Positions 1-9,275 of a stretch of 64,000 nt of DNA are shown piece after piece. Within the stretch, counting starts at the first letter, position 1; each line of letters starts with the position of its first letter. This DNA comes from Guadua angustifolia (lineage: Eukaryota; Streptophyta; Magnoliopsida; Poales; Poaceae), in contig CM070514.1 of NCBI GenBank assembly GCA_036346375.1, positions 12,366,463 to 12,430,462 of the forward strand. Reading direction: 5' to 3'. The translations under genes were made by a program, and so were the position numbers. A model generated the notes under the pieces. The model worked only from the letters and a program-made list of their open reading frames with translations, did not search any database and was not told where the DNA came from.

Positions 1-620
1 TGAGAGAAAAAATATAGCTAAAGGGGTATGCTGGGCCGGGCCAACAAGCTGAGCCTAAACAATCCGTGACCCAAGCTCCTAAGCATCAAGAGTCAGGATG
101 CCACACACAAACTGCAACACTCGGTCACTCACACACAACAGGGCAACTTAGGGCTTAGGCAACTAGTGCCACCGACACACAAGAATGGTAAATTCACATG
201 AGAAGGGAGAGATGAAGGGCAAGCTGCTGCTGACCGGGGCTGTCTTCGTCGGAATAGATGTTCACCATCCTTGTGTTGCACTAGGAAAAATCGCTTCGCA
301 CGCATCATCGCCGTAGTGCCACACGGAAGCACGCCATTGCCATCTTTGGGTTGTAGCTAAGGTTTCTTGATTTTTTTTTCTTCTCAGATCTAATCATCTT
401 TCCCTTGATTTTTTGGCTTTGAGATGGATTGGGAGGAGACAATGTTTCTTGATTTCTTGCTTTCTTCTCAGATCTAAATTTTCCCTCCTTGATTTCTTGC
501 AACTGAGATGGATTGGGTGGAGATATTATTTTTATGATATCGAAATTGATGGTAAGCTCAATTTTGCCTGGAATGGTCAGGATTGACCGAATGGCCGGAA
601 TTGGCAGGAATTGAGGGTGG
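1..620. other. Left flank, no gene recognised; 82-bp tandem duplication
   Basis: I recognise no gene here. Positions 363-444 and 445-526 are two diverged copies of an 82-bp unit, each with a TTTCTTGAT...TTCTCAGATCTAA core and ending in GAGATGGATTGGG. This duplication creates the low-complexity minus-strand reading frame at 305-658, which is not evidence of a protein. The stretch is the target into which the Reina-like element inserted; position 620 continues at 5886 once the element and one TSD copy are removed. Confidence 0.5.
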
Positions 621-625
621 TAAAA

Positions 626-1032
626 TGTTATGGACTCTGCTCCGAAGGTTGTATTCATGCGAGATCTGGCGCACCGGAGACCCTAGACGTCGCCGAGTTG
701 GCGCCGAGGATGGCGTGACGCAGACCAAGGAGCTGCGTCTGAGAGTAGAAGAGGTAAAATGAATACTTCTTCCTTGTTCTTTATTTCCTCTCACTTATGC
801 TTAAATAGCCTTGGTTTACATGGGACTATCCTTATTGCTATAAGTCCTAATCCAACTAGGACTTGGACTCCCAATCAGACTAGTATTATCCTTATTGCTA
901 TAAGTCCTAATCCATCTAGGACTTGGACTCCCAATCGACTAGTACATGGACTCAATCAATCCTAAACCGACTAGGACTTGGACTCCTAATCGAGGTTCGG
1001 TTCGGCGCACATAATGCTGTCTTAACTCGACA
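626..1032 (-). repeat. 3' LTR of the Reina-like element
   Basis: About 407 bp, aligning to 5469-5880 from TGTTATGGACTCT to the terminal GACA. It contains an internal tandem of a roughly 58-bp phrase (ATCCTTATTGCTATAAGTCCTAATCC at about 828 and 888) that is also in the other LTR. The two LTRs differ by scattered substitutions and small indels. Confidence 0.88.
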
Positions 1033-1303
1033 TCACCTCCTCCTCCAAAACAGCTCGCCCACGAGCCGAAATCGAGATCTTCTTCTTTGGAATGTGTTGA
1101 CATGCTCCCATGTAGCTCGTTCGTGGAAGGTCCTTCAACAGATGAGTACTTGCCTTTGACCACGAACAACGCGCCCCTTGAGTGCTTCTTCGGGACCGGA
1201 ACGGCCCGCCATGGACGAGTGGGGGCAAAGGTGCCAAATCGCCGGAGGAGTGCCATGAAATTTCTTTAGCGCCCAACATGAAAAACATCATGGATCCGAG
1301 CAC
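1033..1303 (-). pseudogene. Chromodomain-like tail of Reina-like pol (frameshifted) and PPT
   Basis: Reading past the GPY/F domain, two overlapping frames carry pieces of the typical Reina tail: PPLVHG in one frame and RAVPVPKK, FVVKGKYSSVEGPSTNE and HYVRR in another. In the family this is LVHG..VPVP followed by a chromodomain with V.W.GL...EA.WE and a run into the LTR ending in YVRR. The tryptophans of the fold are not visible. The purine tract GGAGGAGGAGGTGA (minus, about 1047-1033) is a plausible PPT next to the 3' LTR. Confidence 0.5.
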
Positions 1304-1345
1304 CTAAGGAAGGCGAAGGCGATATCGGCGCATCGCCCCAATGCG

Positions 1346-2266
1346 CTACACGACTTGATACGGTCCGTAGAAGCGCGGACTGAGCTTGCCATGGGTCACA
1401 CTAGGAAGGGACGAACCCTGCCTGTGAGAGATACGTAGCCATACCCAATCATCCACCGCAAAGGTAACCTCCCGATGATTGCGATTATAGTAAGAGGCCG
1501 CAGCAGCTTGAGCCTGTAGTAGCCGATCGCGTACCTCCGTCAGGAATTCATCACGATCCAACATCTGAGATTCGATCGCCGAGTCGTGCTTCGCTTTTGA
1601 TATAGGAGCGCATGCTCGGTGGGTCACGACCATACACAACCTTGAAAGGAGTCGTCTTGAGTGATGATTGAAACGATGTGTTGTAGCAATATTCAAATTT
1701 ACGGCAACCAACGAGTCCTTTGTTTACGCCGATCCCCGCAAAACAACGCAGTACATAGAAATAATCTTGTTTGTCACTTCCGATTGACCATCGACCGAGG
1801 ATGGTAGGTCAGACTATATGAAGACGGCACCCGCTTGATTGAAATAACTCTTGCCAAAATTGCTTGTAAAAACCACATCGCGATCAAACACAATGGAGGA
1901 AGGAATACCATGGAGTCGCACCACTGTGTCAAAGAAGACCCGGCTCACGGATGCTGCGGTGTAGGGATGAGCCAACGGAATGAAATGCGCCGCTTTAGAA
2001 AAGCGATCCACCACAGTGAGAATGACGGTCTTTCCTCCTGATTTAGGCAAACCTTCTATGAAGTCCATAGCAACATCGAGACCATCTTGTATGGGGCACT
2101 TGAAGGGATTGGAGGAGGCCGGCAGGATGCAAGTGTTCTGTCTTGTTGCGTTGGCAGACCATACAATCGCGAATAAATGTCTGGAGTAGTTGCCGAGCTC
2201 GGGGAATATGAAAATCTGCCTGCACACGCGTAAGTGTCTTCTGGACTCCCTCATGGCCGATCTCAT
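1346..2266 (-). pseudogene. Reina-like integrase core and GPY/F domain (broken)
   Basis: The 3' part of pol is in two frames. The segment 2266-1814 contains MDFIEGLPKSGG, VVDRFSKAAHFIPL and LHGIPSSIVFDRD, covering the first two acidic residues of the DDE core; the expected SDRG is written FDRD. The third catalytic block is not readable. The segment 1711-1346 contains the stretch ending SYYNRNHREVTFAVDDWVWL and KLSPRFYGPYQVV, the GPY/F integrase C-terminal domain. At least one frameshift separates them, so integrase is inactive as written. Confidence 0.75.
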
Positions 2267-4598
2267 GGCAGGTAGCGAAAATGGTGGTCACAAGGGACGA
2301 GGACTGGGGAACAAAGATACGTCCTTTGAATAAAATAAGCCCATCACAGATGGTCCATGGGTCCAATAGGCGGCCTTCCTGGATATCCTGCTGGATGGAA
2401 CGCCATTGCGCGTCACCTGGAAGATCACGACGTAAATCATCAAATAGAGTCAGAGATGGACCGGTAAGAGCCATGAGCATGGCTGAAGGAGAATCACTGT
2501 CACGCCGGGAAAGAGCGTCGGCCACAGTATTAAGCCGGCCCTGCCGATATTCCATGGTGAAGTCAAAACCCGCCAATTTGCTAACCCATTGATGTTGAGG
2601 AATAGTCGACAGCCTTTGATCTAGAAGAAATTTCAAGCTATAATGGTCGGTGCGGACAAGAAAAGAGCGCCCCCACACATATGGACGCCAATGACGGACG
2701 GCTTGGACGAGGCCGATTAATTCTCGCTCATAAGCGGCGAGCTTAACGTGGCGAGCAGCGATAGGCCGACTGAAGAAGGCAATGGGCGCAGCACCCTGAT
2801 GTAGGACGGCCCCAAATCCGGAACCCGATGCATCACACTCAATGATGAACGGAAGGCCAAAATCCGGTAATTGAAGAACCGGGGCAGATGCCAATGCCTT
2901 TTTGAGGGACGAGAATGCATCCGCTGTGTCGGAGGTCCATGAAAAGGCTTCCTTGCGCAGAAGGCGTGTAAGGGGCGCGGCAATAGCTCCATAATTCTTG
3001 ATGAAACGTCGATAATACCTAGCTAGCCCAAGGAAAGTACGCACCGCTCGAACAGTGGTGGGGATCGGCCATTCTTCAATTGCTGCCACCTTCTGTCGAT
3101 CCATGGTAACACCCTCGGCGGAGACGACGTGGCCAAGATATGCCACAGAAGTAGTGCCAAAAGAGCACTTAGAGCGCTTGAGCACTAGTCCATGCTTGGG
3201 ATAATTCTCGAAACTGCATTTAACATGGCAGAGGTGTTCGGCCCATGACTGACTAAAAATCAGTATATCATCAAAGAAGACCAGCACAAAACGGCGAAGA
3301 AAACGACCCAATACTTCATTTATGAGTGCCTGAAATGTTGCAGGGGCGTTGGATAACCCAAACGGCATCACCAAAAACTCAAAGTGCCCATGGTGCGTGC
3401 GAAATGCCGTCTTGTGAACATCATCGGGGTGCATGCGCACTTGATGATAGCCGGATCGAAGGTCCAGCTTGGTAAAGAAACGCGCACCCTTAAGCTCATC
3501 CAAGAGTTCTTCGACCACTGGAATTGGGAATTTGTCTTTGATAGTCTTGTCGTTGAGGGCTCGATAATCAACACAGAATCGCCACGTGTTGTCCTTCTTA
3601 CGGACCAACAATACTGGTGAGGAGAATGCCGACGTGCTGACGCGTATAATGCCTTGCTGCAGCATATCCCGACATTGTGCTTCTAACTCATCTTTCTGTA
3701 ACTGCGGATAGCGATATGGGCGCACCGCCACTGCATCTGTCCCAGCCTTCAAATGGATTCGATGGTCAAAGGTGCGGGAAGGCGGAAGGCCCTGTGGCTC
3801 AGCGAACACAATAGGGAACTCTGCTAGTAAGGCGCCATCAAGTCTGTTGATGAAGTGGTCATGGTCGCAGGAAGGATATTGCGATGACACCCCATGAAGG
3901 CAAACCTGGTGATTTTCCCGCCAAAATGTCATCGTGAGACGTTGGAAATCCCAAGTAATGGGTCCCAATGTTTGAAGCCACTGAACACCAAGGACAATAT
4001 CAACCCCTGGAAGTGGAAGTACGTAGAAATCGATGACAAAGGTGTGGTTGGTGATGTCCAGAGCGACCCGGCGACATTCGCCGCTGCCGCTGATGCGTTC
4101 GCCATTAGCCACTGCCACCCGGAAGGAAGGGCTGGCTGCTGCCACTGCCACACCTGCATGATCTGCCGTACCTTCGGAGATAAAATTGTGGGTGGAGCCG
4201 GAGTCGATGAGCGCCGTGAAGTGATGATCGCCTATGCGACAGAAGACGATTGCGCATTGGCAAAGAATACCGGTCAAGGCGAACAGGGAGATGGATGGAG
4301 ACTCGCTGTGCTCAGCCCCGTCCCCTGTATTCTCATCATCCGGAACAACTTCCAAGCTGAAGAGCCGTTGGCAGGAATGCCCGGGGGTATATTTCTCTTC
4401 ACAATTGTAGCAAAGCCCCAGGCGGCGGCGTTCCTCCATCTGTGCCCGAGTTAACTTTCTGATGAATTTAGTGCTCGAGGCATTAGTGTCACTCCCTTTT
4501 TGTGCCGCTCCCGTCGGAGCTACACCAGCCGTGGTGGTCGAGTTCGCAGCCGTCCATGCACCGCCTCCAGTCTTCATGCCGCTGCCTTTAGAGACCAC
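2043..4598 (-). CDS. pol: Reina-like pol: zinc knuckle, protease, RT, RNase H, integrase N-terminus
   Basis: An 851-residue open frame, the longest in the window. Residues 63-76 form a variant zinc knuckle (CYNCEEKYTPGHSC). The aspartic protease motif DSGS is at 132-135. Reverse transcriptase shows KLDLRSGYHQ near 377-386 and the catalytic FFDD at 441-444, the usual gypsy replacement for YVDD. RNase H shows ECDASG near 588, the ERE glutamate near 625 and TDH near 650, and the connection ends in VADALSRR. The last part holds the integrase HHCC finger (HEIGHEG...CMVCQ). The frame then breaks, and the integrase core continues in another frame at 2266-1814. The product would be a gag-pol fusion segment copying element RNA into DNA. 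Confidence 0.88.
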   Translation of the reverse strand: MVSKGSGMKTGGGAWTAANSTTTAGVAPTGAAQKGSDTNASSTKFIRKLTRAQMEERRRLGLCYNCEEKYTPGHSCQRLFSLEVVPDDENTGDGAEHSESPSISLFALTGILCQCAIVFCRIGDHHFTALIDSGSTHNFISEGTADHAGVAVAAASPSFRVAVANGERISGSGECRRVALDITNHTFVIDFYVLPLPGVDIVLGVQWLQTLGPITWDFQRLTMTFWRENHQVCLHGVSSQYPSCDHDHFINRLDGALLAEFPIVFAEPQGLPPSRTFDHRIHLKAGTDAVAVRPYRYPQLQKDELEAQCRDMLQQGIIRVSTSAFSSPVLLVRKKDNTWRFCVDYRALNDKTIKDKFPIPVVEELLDELKGARFFTKLDLRSGYHQVRMHPDDVHKTAFRTHHGHFEFLVMPFGLSNAPATFQALINEVLGRFLRRFVLVFFDDILIFSQSWAEHLCHVKCSFENYPKHGLVLKRSKCSFGTTSVAYLGHVVSAEGVTMDRQKVAAIEEWPIPTTVRAVRTFLGLARYYRRFIKNYGAIAAPLTRLLRKEAFSWTSDTADAFSSLKKALASAPVLQLPDFGLPFIIECDASGSGFGAVLHQGAAPIAFFSRPIAARHVKLAAYERELIGLVQAVRHWRPYVWGRSFLVRTDHYSLKFLLDQRLSTIPQHQWVSKLAGFDFTMEYRQGRLNTVADALSRRDSDSPSAMLMALTGPSLTLFDDLRRDLPGDAQWRSIQQDIQEGRLLDPWTICDGLILFKGRIFVPQSSSLVTTIFATCHEIGHEGVQKTLTRVQADFHIPRARQLLQTFIRDCMVCQRNKTEHLHPAGLLQSLQVPHTRWSRCCYGLHRRFA

Positions 4599-4603
4599 GT
4601 GGG

Positions 4604-5451
4604 TTATCCTCGAGTCGTGTGGTGCCGCAGCGCCATGAGCCCGAAGCTAGACTCATAGCCATTGCTAAGGATCGTGGGCGGCGGATCAACAAAGAATGGC
4701 GATCTTCTCTTTGAGTCGTAGTAAACATCTCGATCTTCAGTGCGCGGGAGATTTGCACGAGGAAGTAAGGCTTCAAACTCCTTTTGATATTGTGACACCG
4801 TCCGGCCCGACGCAGCCGCTTCACTCCATAAGGTGATTTGCCGTGTCGGCGTCTCAAACGAAGATTGACGAGATCCTTGAAGTGTGGCTGTAAGGGCCCC
4901 ATCTCCTCCTCCGAAGCATGTACCATCTGCTGCGCTTCCTCGCAAGTGATATGTCGCAGTCTTGACCTTATCGTCTTCCGCTGCAGGCCGTCCTCGGAAA
5001 AATAGTTCACGTGAATTCAACCAAGGAAGTGGATCGTCGGCACCTTCAGATGTCGCGAAGTCCCATCGGAAGGTTTTGGGGTCGGCCGTCGGTAGCAAGG
5101 AGTCGCCTCTCCGGTCATTGTGGACTGCAAGCGCCACCACCAAACATCCCGCCACAAGCGATCATGGCGACCTCCTCCACCAATTCATTGCTGTTGCGTC
5201 GTGAGGCTAGCTTCACGCCGCGGGGGAGGTACATAGATTGTATCCTCCGCACTTTTGTCCTTGTCACCGCCGCCCACTAGTGTGCTCATCAGGTCATCTA
5301 CCTTGGCGATGCGTGCGTCATGGCGGTCCAGTCGCGTGGTGAGGGTGGCGAACTGAGCCGTGTGTCCATCTTGAACCATCGCCATGTCTTCAAGTTTGCG
5401 AAAAATCTGATCGATTTTATCCGCCAGAGCTCGAACCTCGTCGCTAGCCAT
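4604..5451 (-). pseudogene. gag: gag of the Reina-like element (frameshifted)
   Basis: The capsid-type polyprotein starts at an ATG at 5451, just downstream of the primer site. The N-terminal part (5451-5185) contains a heptad-like stretch, ALADKIDQIFRKLEDM. After a frame change it resumes at 5155-4604 with DPLPWLNSRELFFRG and DDKVKTATYHLRGSA, which match the gag core of Reina-like chromoviruses (a ..DPLPWLN..E.FFRG.. block followed by a YHL.G.A block). Later parts switch frame again, so the conserved WY and RF blocks are lost. It would package element RNA if intact. The family assignment comes from motifs only. Confidence 0.7.
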
Positions 5452-5468
5452 GGTCTCTGATACCAAGT

Positions 5469-5880
5469 TGTTATGGACTCTACTCCGAAGGTTGTATTCA
5501 TGCGAGATCGCGACTGGAGACTCTCGGACGTCGCCGAGTTGGCGCCGCCGAGGATGGCGTGACGCACCAAGGAGGCTGCGCATTTGAGAGTAGAAGAGGT
5601 AAAATGAATACTTCTTCCTTGTTCTTTATTTCCTCTCGACTTATGCTTAAATAGCCTTGGTTTACATGGGACTATCCTTATTGCTATAAGTCCTAATCCA
5701 ACTAGGACTTGGACTCCCAATCAGACTAGTATTATCCTTATTGCTATAAGTCCTAATCCATCTAGGACTTGGACTCCCAATCAGACTAGTACATGGACTC
5801 AACTGAATCCTAAACCGACTAGGACTTGGACTCCTAATCAGGTTCGGTTCCGGCGCACATAATGCCTGCCGAACCTGACA
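5469..5880 (-). repeat. 5' LTR of the Reina-like element
   Basis: About 412 bp, partner of 626-1032. On the minus strand it ends next to the primer-binding site at 5465-5455. The TSD copy TAAAA follows directly at 5881-5885. Confidence 0.88.
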
Positions 5881-5885
5881 TAAAA

Positions 5886-6744
5886 GATGCAGCCTACTGT
5901 GTGCTAGGTTGGGTGGCAGAATGGCACATTCTGGCAATTCCGGCCGGTACTGGAATGGATTTGATAAGCCTGGTGACGCTGCCGTGTAGATTGGTCATCT
6001 CCTTCCTCACACCACAAAGCTCATCGGTCTTGCCCTCTATAACTCTAGCCTAAAGGAGCATTTCATCGAACAATTTGGCGGACACCATGATGTCCAGCAT
6101 GGCGGTGGTACTGTCGCAACCGATGTAGAGACCCTTGGCATCATTGCGGATGGAGTTGATACTAGGGACATCTGCATCTGTAGCATCATCTTCCTTGATG
6201 TCCAGGACCTCGACCTCACAACCAGAGCAATGATTCTTGCTCCTCACGACCCAACGCACTGGGTGAGGAGTGATGCATACCCGTGATACCCACTTGACAA
6301 CACCTCGGCGCCCCGCCCTCTCTTCTCTGCGTGGATGGAACAGCATCAACAACCTCAACAGCGAGTGAGGCGACAATAGGCAGTCATGCCTAGGGCAGCG
6401 CCAGCAAGTGACGAGGTGGTCGTGGCCGCAATGGTCCAAGGTGCGACTAACGCAGCAACAAGGGTGGACCCAGTTGTCGGTTTGCCGGTGTTTTGGATAG
6501 GGCATGGTGATGCCAAGCACTTGGCGGTTGCCATTGTGGAGCTGCTAGTGGGGGACTACAAGCAGCTAGATGTCCATCCAATAGCAGCCATTGTAGATGC
6601 ATCGACCATCGCTTCCTAAGCCCGAGCAGCCTCATGACAGGATCAAAAAGCGATGAGAGTTGCCACCCAATCCGTCCTCTCGTACACATACACATTCTCC
6701 ACCACTCCCAAAGGATCAAATATTTCTTTGGCCACTGGATAATG
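5886..6744. other. Unassigned stretch with coding-like remnant
   Basis: No gene can be named. On the minus strand, about 6230-5950 reads as low-repeat, codon-like sequence (SINSIRNDAKGLYIGCDS, then AKLFDEMLL, one stop, then ARVIEGKTDELCGVRKEMTN). This could be a decayed exon or a gag-like remnant. It is left of the TRIM cluster and right of the Reina-like element. Confidence 0.3.
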
Positions 6745-6962
6745 TGTAACACCTTGGCACAAATTTTGCTCTAAGCCTAGCCCACCGTGGGGTGGACCCA
6801 AGCATGGATAGCATCTTCATGTAAAAGAGTTAACCCAGAGGTGCTATATTTGGACTCAACATGTATTTATATACCACTACAACTCACTTTAGACATACAA
6901 TGTAGGACTAATCCCACCACCACTCTTCATAGGCCACACGGGCCTTCACACTAAAGGATACA
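6745..6962 (-). repeat. Inverted TRIM LTR with adjoining internal part
   Basis: This is the reverse complement of the three direct LTRs. The minus-strand 5' end is at 6962 with a small internal deletion (TGTATCC instead of TGTAATACCCCG). A purine tract CCCTTGGAGGG (minus) is at 6973-6963. Internal-domain sequence in the same inverted orientation continues to about 7078, where it meets the same domain in direct orientation, so the array is joined head to head. Confidence 0.72.
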
Positions 6963-7139
6963 CCCTCCAAGGGCTGACATCCTCAGCACCACACCATATA
7001 CACGATAAATGACTAGAACCACCCATTGGTATACGTCTATGCATCTAATGCCAACGCATATGCCATGTTGTGTGTCCACTTTGGGCATTTACCATGTATA
7101 TAGTGTGCTACCGAGGGCATCAGCCATTAAGGGGATGAA

Positions 7140-7388
7140 TGTAATACCCCGACCCATTAGTGTGAATGCCCATATAGCCAATATTGGAGTGGTGGTGGGA
7201 TTAGTCCCACATAGCTTATCTAAACTGAGTTGTAGTAACATATAATGCCTGTTGGGTCCAAACGTAGCACTTTCGGGTTAACCCCGTCACACAAAGCGAG
7301 GACAAAAGTGTAAGCGGAGTACTATGCATTCGTGGACCTGCCCCACGGTGGGTTGGGCTTTGAGCAAATTTTAGGCCAAGGTGTCACA
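7140..7388 (+). repeat. TRIM LTR 1
   Basis: 249 bp, TGTAATACCCCG...GTGTCACA. It contains GTCCCACATAG (7204-7214) followed 24 bp later by a TATA-like CATATAAT. A primer-like TGGTATTAACGC follows at 7391. Confidence 0.75.
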
Positions 7389-7782
7389 GCTGGTATTAAC
7401 GCATCAACCTTCGTTGCACGGGAGCGTGTGGGACAGTGTTACTTAGACACCCGTGTCTAAAAAGTTTTGCCGAATCAAACACCTCGAATCCAAGTCTGAT
7501 TCCGGCACCCATGTCCAATTCCGATTAGCATTTTCCATGTCCAAAAAATTTTGCCGAATCGGGCACCCCGAATCCAAGTCAAATTCCAACTCACGTGTCC
7601 GTGTCCAAGTAACAGTAGTGTTGGACAAGGGCGCGGGCATATGACGCGTGTGGACCCCGAGTAGACATACAACATAGCATGTGTGTTGCCACTAGACACA
7701 CAGACGTGTACCGAGGGGTGGTTATGGGCGTTGCCGTGTATACGGTGTCCTACCGAGAGCATTAGCCCTTAAGAGGGGTGAA
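7389..7782 (+). repeat. TRIM internal domain enlarged by an 85-bp tandem duplication
   Basis: This internal domain is 394 bp against 206 bp for the next one. The excess is an insertion of about 190 bp near 7440-7630, with two copies (starts about 7454 and 7539) of a TGTC(T/C)AAAAA..TTTTGCCGAATC phrase 85 bp apart. The flanking parts (GGGACAGTG... and GGGCGCGGGCATATG...) match the shorter copy. Confidence 0.6.
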
Positions 7783-8025
7783 TGTAATACTCCGCCCATT
7801 AGTGTGAAGGTCCATGTGGCCTATGTGGAGTGGTGGTAGGGTTACTCCCACATTACTTGTCTAAAGCAAGTTATAGTAGTATATAATGTTAAGTCTAAAT
7901 ATAGTACCTTTGGGTTAACTCTTTTACACAAAGTAAGGACAAAAGTGTATGTGGGGTGTTATGCATATGTGTGCCTACCATATGGTGGGCTATGCATTGA
8001 GTGAAATTTGGGCCAGGGTATTACA
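7783..8025 (+). repeat. TRIM LTR 2
   Basis: 243 bp, starting TGTAATACTCCG and ending GGTATTACA. It carries CTCCCACATTA (7845-7855) and TATATAAT (7880) with a 24-bp gap. The primer-like TGGTATCATAGC at 8028 differs from the canonical TGGTATCAGAGC at one base. Confidence 0.78.
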
Positions 8026-8231
8026 GATGGTATCATAGCATCAATCTTCATTGCATGAGTGCGTGTGGGACAGGAGCGCAGGCTATGCGCATGGCACATG
8101 GACCCGGAGTCAACACGCGACATGGCATAAGCGCTGGCACTAGATGCATGGACATGTACTAAGGGGTTGTTCTAGTCATTTGTCATGTACACAATGTGTT
8201 GCTGAAGGCATCAACCCTTAAGAAGGGTGAA

Positions 8232-8470
8232 TGTAATATGCTGGCCCATTAATGTGAAGGCCAATGTGAAGCGGTGGTGGGATTGGTCCCAGATTGCTTG
8301 CCTAAAATGAGTTGTAGTGGTATATAATACATATTGAGTCTAAACATAGAACCTTCGGATTAACTCTTTTATACGAAGAGGAAACAAAAGTGTAAGTAAG
8401 GTGCTACGCATGTGTGGGTCTACCCCACGATGGGCTAAGTTTTGAATGAAATTTAGGACAAGGTGTTACA
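8232..8470 (+). repeat. TRIM LTR 3
   Basis: 239 bp, TGTAATATGCTGG...GGTGTTACA. It carries GTCCCAGATTG (8286-8296) and TATATAAT (8321) with a 24-bp gap. It is not followed by a primer site, so it is the terminal 3' LTR of the chain. Confidence 0.75.
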
Positions 8471-8883
8471 TAGAGAACAAGGCTCATAATGACGTGAAGA
8501 ACACCTATTGTGGCCATCTCCTGATGCCCTAGCAATCCATCGCACACCAAGTGAGCATCAGCTCGAGAGGTTCCCTTTACACTGCGCTACTTGCTGCTCG
8601 CTCACCATGCTATGGCTCTCCATCTTCAATCTAAACGCTATTTGTTGCTACTGCTGGTACCCAATGATTGCATTTGGCGCGCCAGACATTTGGTCGAGCA
8701 CTTGGTGTGCACTTTTCGTACTTGGATAACTTTGGATCAACACCGTAACTTTCTATTCCTCTAAGTTGATATAACCTTGGTCAGGAATTACGATGTCTAC
8801 CTGATGCAATCGCCCACCCTTTCCTTGAATTTACAGATCAATATCTAGAATCACGAGTAGGGGAGAGAGGCCGTGGTACCAAT

Positions 8884-9275
8884 TGTTGTGTCCCGTCACT
8901 ACTGAGGGATCACCAGTGATAGGTACAACCAATTCAGATGATAAGAACAGCAATTTGAGACTGCGATGGGATTTGGGGAGAAATCAGAGAAGAACAGTAG
9001 AGGATAGGGAATTTCATATTCTATTTCTTCAATGATTCAGTTCAGTGCAGGGGTTAGAGCTTTATAGCATGTTACATGCACTAACCGATGTGGCCATGGT
9101 CCATGGACTCACCACACAGAATTAGTACATGTCTACACCCACTATTCCCTACCCCACCTGTCATCATCTTGCTTCCCATATGCATGACAGGGCTTATACC
9201 TCTCGTCAATCCCTTTTGCTTTACCCTTTCTTCTTCTTCCCTAGACTCACTTTTCTAGGACTAGTGTTCCCATAG
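8884..9275 (-). repeat. Possible LTR remnant (minus strand)
   Basis: The plus strand reads GTGGTACCAAT then TGTTGTGTCCCG from 8884. On the minus strand this is an LTR-like end ..GGGACACAACA followed by ATTGGTACCACGGC, a decayed match to the iMet primer site. The right boundary, near GTTCCCATAGAC, is uncertain. No coding remains were found between the TRIM cluster and 8884. Confidence 0.35.

Larger units (their letters stand above)
626..5880 (-). mobile_element. Reina-like Ty3/gypsy chromovirus, full length, degenerate
   Basis: A complete LTR retrotransposon lies on the minus strand. The target-site duplication TAAAA is present at 621-625 and 5881-5885, and both LTRs have TG...CA ends. On the minus strand the order is 5' LTR (5880-5469), a tRNA-iMet-like primer site TGGTATCAGAG (5465-5455), gag, protease, RT, RNase H, integrase, a broken chromodomain-like tail, a purine-rich tract (about 1047-1033) and the 3' LTR (1032-626). 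The 5.2-kb length, 0.4-kb LTRs, a coding region reaching the 3' LTR and the LVHG/VPVP/YVRR-like tail fit the Reina clade. Frameshifts in gag, integrase and tail make it non-functional. Confidence 0.88.
6745..8470. mobile_element. Cluster of TRIM-like miniature LTR retrotransposons
   Basis: Four related LTRs of 218-249 bp occupy this segment: one inverted (6745-6962) and three direct (7140-7388, 7783-8025, 8232-8470). They start TGTAAT or a variant and end in CACA or TACA. Direct LTRs 1 and 2 are followed by a decayed tRNA-iMet primer site (TGGTATTAACGC at 7391, TGGTATCATAGC at 8028). Each direct LTR is preceded by a purine tract (AAGGGGATGAA, AAGAGGGGTGAA, AAGAAGGGTGAA). The internal domains are only 206 and 394 bp and contain no reading frame. 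These are the hallmarks of terminal-repeat retrotransposons in miniature; sharing of LTRs in a tandem LTR-int-LTR-int-LTR chain points to recombination. Confidence 0.78.

Noticed and set aside
6745..8470. Cassandra-type TRIM carrying a 5S rRNA promoter
   Set aside because: No 5S A-box, intermediate element and C-box block is visible in the LTRs; the promoter-like signal is USE plus TATA instead.
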